Assembly: GCF_004803895.1 (NCBI RefSeq)
Contig: NZ_CP021978.1
Coordinates: forward strand, 7,316,001-7,380,000
Origin: Streptomyces hawaiiensis
Lineage (GTDB): Bacteria > Actinomycetota > Actinomycetes > Streptomycetales > Streptomycetaceae
Direction of reading: 5' to 3'
Length of the DNA stretch: 64,000 nt
Below are positions 8,241 to 16,229 of the stretch, piece by piece. A model generated the notes under the pieces. It made no database searches and was not told the DNA's origin. It saw only the letters and a list, made by a program, of their open reading frames with translations. Positions within the stretch are counted from its first letter, which is position 1, and every line of letters starts with the position of its first letter. Made by a program: the position numbers and the translations under genes.

Positions 8241-8647
8241 GGCCACTCCCAAGACTCCGTCGCGAGCCGCCGTGGCCCGTCGCACCCGACCTTACCGAAG
8301 CGGAGGAGGCCATGCCGCTCGGTCTGTGCAGTCGAGGCTGTCCCCCTCGGGGCGCTCACGCTCCAGCCATACCCGGGCATCTGAGGACGAGCCACTGACC
8401 TGATGCTTCAAGGCGTGCCTCAGGCCGTGTCCGGCCGCGCAGCCTCACTGTCGTCACCCGATGCCTCCGGACCGCCACCGGGGAGCGGAGTCCCGGGCCG
8501 CGCCTGCGAACTCCCCTCCGAGGCCCCCGAGATCTGCCTGATCTCCTCGGACCCGACCTCGCCCGCCGGGCCGATCAGCCACGTAAGGCCGTAGTTCTCG
8601 GCCAGTGGCCGGTACGTCAATGGCGCTGCCTGAATCCAGGAGTTGCG
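8241..8647. other. Gap between the DUF6153-like and NACHT-HEAT genes
   Basis: This 407-bp stretch holds the upstream region of the DUF6153-like gene and, on the minus strand from 8647 to 8420, an open frame of about 75 codons in phase with the NACHT-HEAT gene directly after its TGA. That frame is mostly G or C in third position but has no family I recognise and only a TTG start at 8620 without a ribosome site. I do not call it as a gene. Confidence 0.4.
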
Positions 8648-11600
8648 TCAACGGGCCAAGAGGTCGTACGCGGCAGCTTTCGTTCTCTCGTCTTCATCAT
8701 GCAGGACTCGGTCTCGCAGTACAGCGGTGGTCTGTGGATGTGCCGGCCAACCCAGGGCAAGCATGTGAATGATCTTGCGCCGCGCCTGCGAGTCCGGCTC
8801 CTCGACAGCCCGCGTGCTGACAAGCGTTACTCCCTCATCTTCGCCGGCTTTGACGACCCACCAACGGAGCGAGGAGAACCTCACATGGGGGTCCGGGTCG
8901 ACGACGGCGCGGCGGCAGAACAGTTCCTGAACGCCCTCGTGGTCGCTCCAGCGAAGACCCAGCACCTTCACCGCCTTGGCGCGGGTGTCCGTGTCGGAAT
9001 CGTCTGCGGCCGCGCGGATGAGGATGTCCCGAACGTCCTCGCGGTATGCCCAGTGTTCGCACAGCACATCCAGCACCGCGCGACGGTAAGGGTGCGAGGG
9101 GTCCGCGGCGACAGGCATCACGAAGGCATAGACGTCAGCACGGTCCATCCACCGCTTCGCCAGCACCTTCATGGCGGCGGCACCGACCAGGACGTCGGCG
9201 CGCTCGGTAACGGTCCGCATCAGGACCGCGCGGGCGTCGTCACGGTCGGGCCAGTGATCCCGCAACTCGTCGAGCACGGTGGAGCTGGTGTAGCGGTGCG
9301 GGTGATCGGCGGAGGCCAGGAGCAGCTCGTGAATGTCCTGCCGGTCGGGCCAGTGCTGTGCCAGGCCCCGCAGCATGGTCGCGCGGGCCCAGCCACCCAC
9401 ATCGTCGGTGCAAGCCCGGACCAGAAGGTCGCGGATATCCGGTTGCCCGGCCCGCTGCTCGGCCAGCACACGCAGGGCACGCTCCCGGACTCTCTTGTGC
9501 GGATCGCCGGTGGCCGCGCGGATGAGGCTGCTGAGAGCGTCGTCATCGTCGCGGTAGCGGTTACCCACCACCTCTATGGCAGCGCCACGCACTTCCTCAT
9601 CCGCGTCCTCGTGGACCCGGCGCAGGATCAGGTCACGGACGCGCTCGTGTCGGGACCAACGCTCGCCCAGCAGCTGAAGCGCGGATTCACGCGCACGTGG
9701 ACAGCGATCGTCGGCGACGGCACGCACAAGGGTGTGGCGGACATCGGTGTGCCCCGGCCACTTCTTGGCCAACGCCCTCAAGGCCGCTTCACGGACGCCG
9801 TCGTCGGACGAGTCGACGGCACGTTTGATCAACAGATCCCGGACCGTGTCGTCTCCGCTTGGGCATTCGCTGAGGGCCCACATCGCCTGCCGGCACAGAT
9901 CAGGGGCGGTGTCGTCGGCGGCGCACTGTGTCAGAAAGTCGAGAGCGTCCTGGTGACCGGTGCAGTGCCGGCTCAGCATCTGCAGCGCCGTGCCGCGCGT
10001 GTTGTCGTTGCGGTCGTCGCGGGCACGTCGAATGAGCAGGGACCGAATGTCCTCACGGCCGTGCCACTGTCGGCCAAGGGTGCGCAGCGCGTCGCTGCGG
10101 ACGAACGGATGGTTGGCGTGTGTGGCTGCGTGGACGATCAGGTCACGCACGTGGTGCTCATCCGGCCACCAGGTGCCGAGGACTTCCAGGGCCCTGCCGC
10201 GGGTGTTGGCTTCGGGATCTTCGGCGGCGCGGTTGACCAGTAAGGCGCGGACGTCGTTCCGGGCCTTCCACACCTCGCCGAGTACCTCTAGCGCCATGGA
10301 GCGGACGCGGTGACCGGGATGGAGTGTTGCCTCGCGCAGGACGAGTTCGCGGATGGCGTCGTCGTCCGGCTTTCGTTGCCCCAGCACGTAGAGGAACGTC
10401 AGACGGTCGAAGCCGTAGCAGCAGCCGCGGGCGAGTGCCGCCAGTTCGTCGTCGTCCGCTTTGAGGGCGAAGGCCAGGACGTCGGTCGGCTCATCGCTGG
10501 GGGAGAACTGTCCGCTCAGGCGGTACCAGCGCAGGTAGGGCTCGCGCCCGGCCCAGTACCGGCCGAACGAGGCCAACGCGGACCATGCTCGGGCCAGCAG
10601 CCATGGCCCCTTGGAACCGCGCGTGTTGAGAACCGCGGTGATGGCGTCGACGGCAGTGGTGATCTGGGCGGTCGGCGCGGCGTTCTTGTCCAACTCGGCC
10701 AGTGCGCGCAGGGCCAGGATCACATAGCGGGCATCAGTGGGATCCGTGCGTCGAGCGTGGAGGTCCAGGAGCCGGTCGATGGCGGCGGTCGCGTCGCTGA
10801 TGTCCAGCTGCCCGACGAGGAGCAGCAGTACCTCGTGCCACGCGGGGTCAGCGGCCCGCACGCTCACGACCTGATCGATCAGGCCCTCGGGCGTCCAATG
10901 ACGTTCGTCTTTGTACCGGTGGGTGATATCGGCCGCTGTCAGGTATTCAAGGAAGGCGCGGTGCACGAAACCATAGATGTCGCCGCCGTAGCGGGCCAGG
11001 ATGAAGTTGCGGTGGAACAGTTGAGCGATCATGGCTCGGGCGGTGAGGGTGGCCTGGACGGGCTCCAGTGCGTACTGCTGCAGATAGTCGCGGAAGACGC
11101 GTTCGAGGTCGCTTGCGTGAATGTGGTTGCCGGCGATGCCGTTGTGGCCTTCCTGCATGGTGCGGGCCACCAGGCGCAGCAGCCTCAGGCGCTCGCCCGG
11201 CCCCAGTACATCGAGTGCCGTGGCGACGGCCGGGGGCACAGGCGCCTTGAGCATCTTGGTGGCCTCGTCCCAGTGCGCGACCAGGACGGTGACCGCGTGC
11301 TCGTACACGCCCTGCCGGTTGCGTGGAAGGGAAGCGTGCCGGCCGATGATGGCCAGAATGGTCAGCAAGAGTGGATTGCCTGCCATCTCCTGCAGCGGCG
11401 GTGAGGTCTCGATCGCCGACGTGAGTCGTACCGACCGTTCGCGGGCCAGCACCGCGTCGTCCGGGCAGGTGGTGCGATACCAACGGTCGGCGAACGCGCT
11501 GATCCGCTCATCGTCCAGGTCCTGGATCGTGAAGTGGGCGAAGCCCGCGCTGTCCAAGACCGCACGGTGATAGCCGATGACCCGAGAGGTCACGAGGATC

Positions 11601-12625
11601 CGCGTCGCGGGCCAGCGGGCGGCGAAACCGGCGATGCGCTGTTGGGCCTCCGTCCGCACCCTGGCATCGAAGATCTCATCCAGACCGTCGAAGATCACCA
11701 TCGCTTGGCCTTCGGCCAGCAGATGATCCCGCACAGCGGGTGGAACGCCGAGCGCGAAGTCGCGGTACTGGTGGGCGAGGAAGTCCTCGAAGCTGCTGTG
11801 ATGCCACCGGTCGTCGGCGTACTGTCGCAGTTCGACCACCAGCGGCACCAGGCCCTTCAACAGCTTGAGAGCGCCCTCGTGTTCGCCACTGGTCAACGCC
11901 AGAGTCAGGTAGCGGATGAGGCTCGACTTGCCTGCGCCGGGATCGCCCAGGAGGACAGCCCGTCTGCCCGAGGGTCCGGCCAGCGTCTCCAGAACACACT
12001 GTTCGGGGCGTTCCAGATAGGAGTTCACCAGGCGCTCGAATGCGTCCGTGTCCGACCCCGGTGGCAGGAGTTCGTCGTCCAGGAGTCCACCTGACTCCAA
12101 CACGCGCCTCTGCAGTTCCCGGGACAGCTGTACGGGGGGTGGGTCGGCCCGCACGGTCGGGGCGACGAACACCTCTGGCAGCCGGACTGCCGACGAGGCT
12201 TCCCCCACCGGGGCGAGCACCTCCAGGTCCAAGCGCCCGTACACCTGCACCGCGCGGCCGGCATAGTGCGCCACGGCCTCGGTCACCTGCTGCTCGGCAG
12301 ACGAGGACGCAGCAACCGGGACTTCGCAGTCGCGCGCCCTGACCGCGGCTGCGTAGAGCTTCAAGGCGATCCGCACGTCGTCGTCGCCCCCGCCGAGAGC
12401 ATGCACGAGCAGCGTCATCTGCGCCTCGTCGGCGGGAAGGGAACCGTTGGCTCCCCGTAACAGCGTATTGACTCGCGACCGGGCGGAAAGCCCCATGCCC
12501 TTCGCGACATCGGCCATGCTCTTCACGCCGTTGGCGAGGTGAACGGCGTCGAGCCGCTCCAGCAGCTCACGGTGCGGTCCCGATTCGGGCCAGCCAGAGC
12601 GGTTGATCCTCCTACCGCGTCCCAC
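8648..12625 (-). CDS. STAND NTPase: HTH-like N-terminus, NACHT ATPase, about 17 HEAT-type repeats
   Basis: The 1,325-residue product has four parts. Residues 36-58 resemble a small helix-turn-helix (SMADVAKGMGLSARSRVNTL). A NACHT P-loop ATPase follows: Walker A GDPGAGKS at 227-234, Walker B VIFDGLDE at 310-317, TSR at about 346, GNPLLL at 416-421, and FVHRAFLEYL at 553-562. A helical linker runs to about 750. Residues 754-1325 are a ladder of about 17 near-identical-length 34-residue helical repeats with a recurring D-V-R-x-L-L pattern. NACHT proteins of this shape are antiphage NLR-like sensors in bacteria; the repeats would be the sensing part. No nuclease, TIR or protease effector is visible. 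GTG at 12625 has GGAAGG upstream; GTG 12643 is the longer option. Leu56 and Leu795 are TTA codons, implying bldA dependence. Confidence 0.9.
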   Translation of the reverse strand: MGRGRRINRSGWPESGPHRELLERLDAVHLANGVKSMADVAKGMGLSARSRVNTLLRGANGSLPADEAQMTLLVHALGGGDDDVRIALKLYAAAVRARDCEVPVAASSSAEQQVTEAVAHYAGRAVQVYGRLDLEVLAPVGEASSAVRLPEVFVAPTVRADPPPVQLSRELQRRVLESGGLLDDELLPPGSDTDAFERLVNSYLERPEQCVLETLAGPSGRRAVLLGDPGAGKSSLIRYLTLALTSGEHEGALKLLKGLVPLVVELRQYADDRWHHSSFEDFLAHQYRDFALGVPPAVRDHLLAEGQAMVIFDGLDEIFDARVRTEAQQRIAGFAARWPATRILVTSRVIGYHRAVLDSAGFAHFTIQDLDDERISAFADRWYRTTCPDDAVLARERSVRLTSAIETSPPLQEMAGNPLLLTILAIIGRHASLPRNRQGVYEHAVTVLVAHWDEATKMLKAPVPPAVATALDVLGPGERLRLLRLVARTMQEGHNGIAGNHIHASDLERVFRDYLQQYALEPVQATLTARAMIAQLFHRNFILARYGGDIYGFVHRAFLEYLTAADITHRYKDERHWTPEGLIDQVVSVRAADPAWHEVLLLLVGQLDISDATAAIDRLLDLHARRTDPTDARYVILALRALAELDKNAAPTAQITTAVDAITAVLNTRGSKGPWLLARAWSALASFGRYWAGREPYLRWYRLSGQFSPSDEPTDVLAFALKADDDELAALARGCCYGFDRLTFLYVLGQRKPDDDAIRELVLREATLHPGHRVRSMALEVLGEVWKARNDVRALLVNRAAEDPEANTRGRALEVLGTWWPDEHHVRDLIVHAATHANHPFVRSDALRTLGRQWHGREDIRSLLIRRARDDRNDNTRGTALQMLSRHCTGHQDALDFLTQCAADDTAPDLCRQAMWALSECPSGDDTVRDLLIKRAVDSSDDGVREAALRALAKKWPGHTDVRHTLVRAVADDRCPRARESALQLLGERWSRHERVRDLILRRVHEDADEEVRGAAIEVVGNRYRDDDDALSSLIRAATGDPHKRVRERALRVLAEQRAGQPDIRDLLVRACTDDVGGWARATMLRGLAQHWPDRQDIHELLLASADHPHRYTSSTVLDELRDHWPDRDDARAVLMRTVTERADVLVGAAAMKVLAKRWMDRADVYAFVMPVAADPSHPYRRAVLDVLCEHWAYREDVRDILIRAAADDSDTDTRAKAVKVLGLRWSDHEGVQELFCRRAVVDPDPHVRFSSLRWWVVKAGEDEGVTLVSTRAVEEPDSQARRKIIHMLALGWPAHPQTTAVLRDRVLHDEDERTKAAAYDLLAR

Positions 12626-12655
12626 GCTGCCTTCCTTCCCCACTCAGCCAGGTGG

Positions 12656-12702
12656 ACACGTGAAAGGTGGTGTTCTCTCCCGTCCTGCACGTGTTCTGTC
12701 CC
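12656..12702. promoter_or_regulatory. Repeat-rich leader between the NACHT-HEAT gene and its divergent neighbour
   Basis: CACGTG palindromes occur at 12657-12662 and 12688-12693, 31 bp apart, forming an inverted pair ACACGTG/CACGTGT. Overlapping them, GTGTTCTCTCCC at 12670-12681 and GTGTTCTGTCCC at 12691-12702 are direct repeats 21 bp apart. A TATGCT -10-like element on the minus strand lies at 12733-12738, which would place this block in the 5' leader of the NACHT-HEAT mRNA. A protein-binding role is inferred. Confidence 0.4.
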
Positions 12703-12854
12703 CGCACGCCCACCCCGGTACCCGCCTGCGGCAGCATAGGCCGCCCATCACGGAGAACGCGACAGAACTCCGCCGGCCTCCCGGCCCCTCCAGGCTGCAT
12801 ACACCAACGGGACCCGGCCGGCCCCTCCTCACCATTCCGCAGGGGAGAACACCC

Positions 12855-12992
12855 ATGCAGCACTGGACACTCGTCCTCCAACTGGGCACCGCCGTCGTGA
12901 CCCTGGCAGCCTCGGCCATCACCCTGGTGACCGCCCTCCGCGGCACCCGCTGCACACCGGACGACGACCGCGACGCCCCTGACGCGTCGTAG
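12855..12992 (+). CDS. Small single-span membrane protein, 45 residues
   Basis: An ATG at 12855 is preceded by AGGGGAG seven bases upstream. The product has one hydrophobic segment (about residues 6-28, LVLQLGTAVVTLAASAITLV) then a short basic-to-acidic tail with one cysteine (RGTRCTPDDDRDAPDAS). Orientation rules would put the C-terminus in the cytoplasm or outside with similar ease. It is divergent from the NACHT-HEAT gene, with 229 bp between their starts, and is followed by a strong hairpin. I recognise no family. Position makes it a candidate partner of the NTPase, but that is only positional. Confidence 0.6.
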   Translation: MQHWTLVLQLGTAVVTLAASAITLVTALRGTRCTPDDDRDAPDAS

Positions 12993-13300
12993 GGGGTCAG
13001 CGCCACCGCGCCCGCCGTCGTTGACATCAGCTCGGTGAACCGCTGGACGCGGGTCCCGCATGTCCGGTGGTCTGAGAGGAGGGCCGGGCGCCCCGGCCCT
13101 CCTGCGGGTTCCACGGGGTGAGGCACCCATATGCGTCCCTCATCCTCAAGGCGGGGGAGAAGGGGCGCAGCGCGATCGATAGCCTTCCGGGGGAGCGGGA
13201 AGAAGGAGACCCCTGGCGCTGACTCCCCAGATTCTCCCCAACCCGTCCTGAGGGCCCATCATCCGGGCCGATACACGCGAACAGCGAGGTGAGAGGCTCT
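12993..13300. other. 308-bp gap before the gamma-glutamyltransferase gene
   Basis: It holds the hairpin at 13077-13103 and presumably the promoter of the next gene. I see no further gene. Confidence 0.5.
13077..13103 (+). terminator. Strong hairpin after the small membrane protein gene
   Basis: AGGAGGGCCGGG at 13077-13088 and CCCGGCCCTCCT at 13092-13103 form a perfect 12-bp stem with a three-base loop, 85 bp past the stop codon at 12992. Confidence 0.75.
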
Positions 13301-15127
13301 GTGTTCACGACCCGACCGACCCTCCAGGGCACCTTCGGCATGGTCTCCTCCACCCACTGGCTCGCCTCGCAGTCGGCGATGGCCGTCCTGGAGAGCGGTG
13401 GCAACGCCTACGACGCGGCCGTTGCGGGGGCCTTCGTGCTGCACGTCGTCGAGCCCCACCTCAACGGCCCGGCGGGCGAGGTGCCGATCCTGCTCGCCCC
13501 GGCCGGCGGCGAGGTGCGGGTGCTGTGCGGGCAGGGCGTGGCACCGGCCGGGGCGACCGTCGCGCACTACCGGGGCCTCGGCCTGGACCTCGTCCCCGGT
13601 ACCGGGCCGCTCGCCGCCGCCGTACCGGGCGCGTTCGACGCCTGGATGCTGCTGCTGCGCGACCACGGCACCATGCCCCTCGACGAGGTGCTGAAGTACG
13701 CCATCGGCTACGCCGAGCACGGCCACGCGCCCGTGGAGCGCGTCGGCGAGACCGTCGAGACCGTGCGCGAGCTGTTCGAGACGGAGTGGACCTCCTCGGC
13801 TGACGTCTACCTCCCCGGCGGCAAGGCGCCCCGCCCCGGCGAGCTCTTCGCCAACCCCGCACTCGCCGCCACCTGGAAGCGCCTGCTCGCCGAGACCGCC
13901 GGCGCGGGCGACAGGCAGGCGCGGATCGAGGCCGCCCGGCAGGTGTGGCGCACCGGGTTCATCGCCGACGCCCTCGTCCGCCAGGCCGGGCGCCCGACCA
14001 GGGACACCAGCGGGGAACACCACACCGCCACCCTCACCGCCGCCGATCTCGCCGCCTGGTCCGCGACCTACGAGACGCCGGCGACGTACGACTGGAACGG
14101 CTGGACCGTGTGCAAGCCGGGCCCCTGGAGCCAGGGCCCCGTCCTCCTCCAGCAACTCGCCCTGCTCCCGCCCGAACTGCCCCGCTACGGCTCGGCCGAC
14201 TACGTCCATCTCCTGGTCGAGAACTGCAAGCTCGCCATGGCCGACCGGGAGGCCTGGTACGGGGACGCCGCCGACGTGCCGCTCGACGACCTGCTGTCCG
14301 ACGCGTACAACACGGCCCGCCGCGCCCTCGTCGGCGAGCGGGCCGAGCACGACCTGCGGCCCGGCAGCCCCGGCGGACGCACCCCGCGGCTGTGCGCGCA
14401 CGCGCGCGTGGCGGCCGCCGCCCAGGAGGGCTTCGACGCCCTGGGCGTCGGCGAACCGACCGTAGCCAAGAGCCCGGTGTCCCCCGTGCCCGGCGAACCG
14501 GACATCCTCGCCGACGGGACCACCCGCGGCGACACCTGCCACCTCGACGTCGTCGACCGCTGGGGCAACATGGTCTCGGCAACCCCCAGCGGCGGCTGGC
14601 TCCAGTCCAACCCCGTCGTGCCCGAACTCGGCTTCCCGCTCGGCACCCGGCTCCAGATGACCTGGCTGGAGGAGGGCCTGCCGAACTCCCTCACCCCCGG
14701 CCGCCGCCCCCGCACCACCCTGACGCCCTCGATCGCCCTGCGCGACGGCGTGCCCGTCATGGCGTTCGGCACGCCCGGCGGGGACCAGCAGGACCAGTGG
14801 CAGCTGCACTTCTTCCTCGCGGTCGCGCTGCGCGCCCAGGTGCGCGGCGGCCCCGACCTCCAGGGTGCGATCGACGCCCCGAACTGGCACAACGACAGCT
14901 TCCCCGGCTCCTTCTACCCGCGCGGCATGCGCCCGGGCAGCGTGACCGTGGAGTCCCGCACCGACCCAGGGCTCGTCGAGGAGCTGCGGCGCCGCGGCCA
15001 CGACGTGACCGTGGGCGGCCCCTGGTCGGAGGGCCGGCTGTGCGCGGTCGCGCGGGACCCGGAGACGGGCGTCCTGTCGGCGGCGGCGAACCCGCGCGGG
15101 ATGCAGGGGTACGCGGTGGGCCGGTGA
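13301..15127 (+). CDS. Gamma-glutamyltransferase family protein
   Basis: The 608-residue protein is an N-terminal nucleophile hydrolase of the gamma-glutamyltranspeptidase type. The self-cleavage threonine is Thr412 in RGDTCHLDVVDRWGNMVSAT, followed by TPSGGW and NSLTPGRRPRTTLTP near the substrate pocket. No signal peptide is evident, so it may be cytoplasmic, as in many actinobacterial relatives whose real substrate is unknown. GTG at 13301 with AGGTGAG upstream gives the usual VFTTRPTLQGTFGM start; GTG 13289 would add four residues. The gene stands alone between two hairpins. Confidence 0.9.
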   Translation: MFTTRPTLQGTFGMVSSTHWLASQSAMAVLESGGNAYDAAVAGAFVLHVVEPHLNGPAGEVPILLAPAGGEVRVLCGQGVAPAGATVAHYRGLGLDLVPGTGPLAAAVPGAFDAWMLLLRDHGTMPLDEVLKYAIGYAEHGHAPVERVGETVETVRELFETEWTSSADVYLPGGKAPRPGELFANPALAATWKRLLAETAGAGDRQARIEAARQVWRTGFIADALVRQAGRPTRDTSGEHHTATLTAADLAAWSATYETPATYDWNGWTVCKPGPWSQGPVLLQQLALLPPELPRYGSADYVHLLVENCKLAMADREAWYGDAADVPLDDLLSDAYNTARRALVGERAEHDLRPGSPGGRTPRLCAHARVAAAAQEGFDALGVGEPTVAKSPVSPVPGEPDILADGTTRGDTCHLDVVDRWGNMVSATPSGGWLQSNPVVPELGFPLGTRLQMTWLEEGLPNSLTPGRRPRTTLTPSIALRDGVPVMAFGTPGGDQQDQWQLHFFLAVALRAQVRGGPDLQGAIDAPNWHNDSFPGSFYPRGMRPGSVTVESRTDPGLVEELRRRGHDVTVGGPWSEGRLCAVARDPETGVLSAAANPRGMQGYAVGR

Positions 15128-15148
15128 TCCGGCGGACCGCTGTTCATC

Positions 15149-15167
15149 GCACTGCCACCCGCAGTGC
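15149..15167 (+). terminator. Hairpin after the gamma-glutamyltransferase gene
   Basis: GCACTGC at 15149-15155 and GCAGTGC at 15161-15167 make a perfect seven-base stem with a CACCC loop, 21 bp past the stop. Confidence 0.5.
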
Positions 15168-15212
15168 ACCCGGCGGGCGGGGATTGTCAGTGGCGCGTGT
15201 TGTCATGGAGGG

Positions 15213-16058
15213 GTGATCGACAGCAACGAAACCATCGAAGAGTTTCTCTCAGAGCACGCTTCCGACGTCGAGGAGGCGATCCGCAAGGCGGCCGCCGCCG
15301 AGATCATGCCGCGCTGGCGCCAGCTGGCCGCGCACGAGGTCGACCAGAAGAGCGGCCCGCACGACCTGGTGACCGACGCCGACCGCAAGGCCGAGCTGTA
15401 CCTGACCGAGGCGCTGGGCACCCTGCTGCCCGGCTCGGTCGTGGTCGGCGAGGAGGCGGTCCACGCCAACCCGGCGTCCTACGAGGCGATACGCGGCGAC
15501 GCCCCGGTCTGGATCGTCGACCCGGTCGACGGGACACGCCAGTTCGTGCGCGGCGAGGCCGGTTTCTGCACCCTGGTCGCGCTGGCCCACCGCGGCACCC
15601 TGCTGGCGTCCTGGACGTACGCGCCCGCCCCTGACCGGCTCGCCACCGCCCAGCGGGGCAAGGGCGCCCACCTCGACGGGGAGCGGCTGTTCGCCGGAGT
15701 GCCGGAGCCCGGCCGGGACCTGCGCGTGGCCACCTCCCACCCCGACTACACGACGGACGAGGAGAAGCACGCCCTGCTCGGCCTGCGCGCCGACGGTGTG
15801 GCACCGCGCCCGTGCGGCTCGGCCGGACTGGAGTATCTCGCCATCGCCCGCGGCGAGTCGGACGCGGTGGCGTTCTCCTGGGAAGCCGCCTGGGATCACG
15901 CGGCCGGTCTGCTCCTGGTCGAGGAGGCGGGCGGCGCCCACCTGACGCTCGCCGGCGAGCCGTTCCGCATCGCCGGCGGCAACGTCCTGCCCTTCACCGC
16001 CGCCCGCGACGCGGCCACGGCCCGCCGGGTGGTGGGCCTGCTGTCGGGCGCGGCATGA
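15213..16058 (+). CDS. Inositol monophosphatase-family phosphatase
   Basis: The 281-residue protein has the metal-dependent sugar phosphatase motifs: VVVGEEAVH (first Glu ligand), WIVDPVDGTRQFVRG (Asp ligands) and WEAAWDHAAGLLLVEEAGG. Relatives dephosphorylate inositol phosphate, histidinol phosphate or 3'-phosphoadenosine compounds; sequence alone does not choose among them. The GTG at 15213 lies directly after GGAGGG, too close for a normal ribosome site, so a leaderless transcript is possible. No operon partner is obvious; the next gene starts 171 bp further on. Confidence 0.85.
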   Translation: MIDSNETIEEFLSEHASDVEEAIRKAAAAEIMPRWRQLAAHEVDQKSGPHDLVTDADRKAELYLTEALGTLLPGSVVVGEEAVHANPASYEAIRGDAPVWIVDPVDGTRQFVRGEAGFCTLVALAHRGTLLASWTYAPAPDRLATAQRGKGAHLDGERLFAGVPEPGRDLRVATSHPDYTTDEEKHALLGLRADGVAPRPCGSAGLEYLAIARGESDAVAFSWEAAWDHAAGLLLVEEAGGAHLTLAGEPFRIAGGNVLPFTAARDAATARRVVGLLSGAA

Positions 16059-16229
16059 GCGGAAGGAATCGCATACCGTACACACTTGATTACGCCGTGT
16101 GCGCACGCGAGGGGTCCCAGCCGCCGCAAACCGGCCCTCCCGCACCAGAAATCACCAGCGGCCGGTGACTGTCAGTCCCCGGGCATATCCTGATCCCCAG
16201 TGGCCGTCGGCTGACGAAGGGGTCCGAAG

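Noticed and set aside
8403..8594. Plus-strand open frame of 63 codons
   Set aside because: Pro/Ser-rich, no ribosome site and no recognisable family.
11994..12010. A GAAC...GTTC motif as a second SOS box
   Set aside because: The spacer is five bases rather than four, and it lies inside the NACHT-HEAT coding region.
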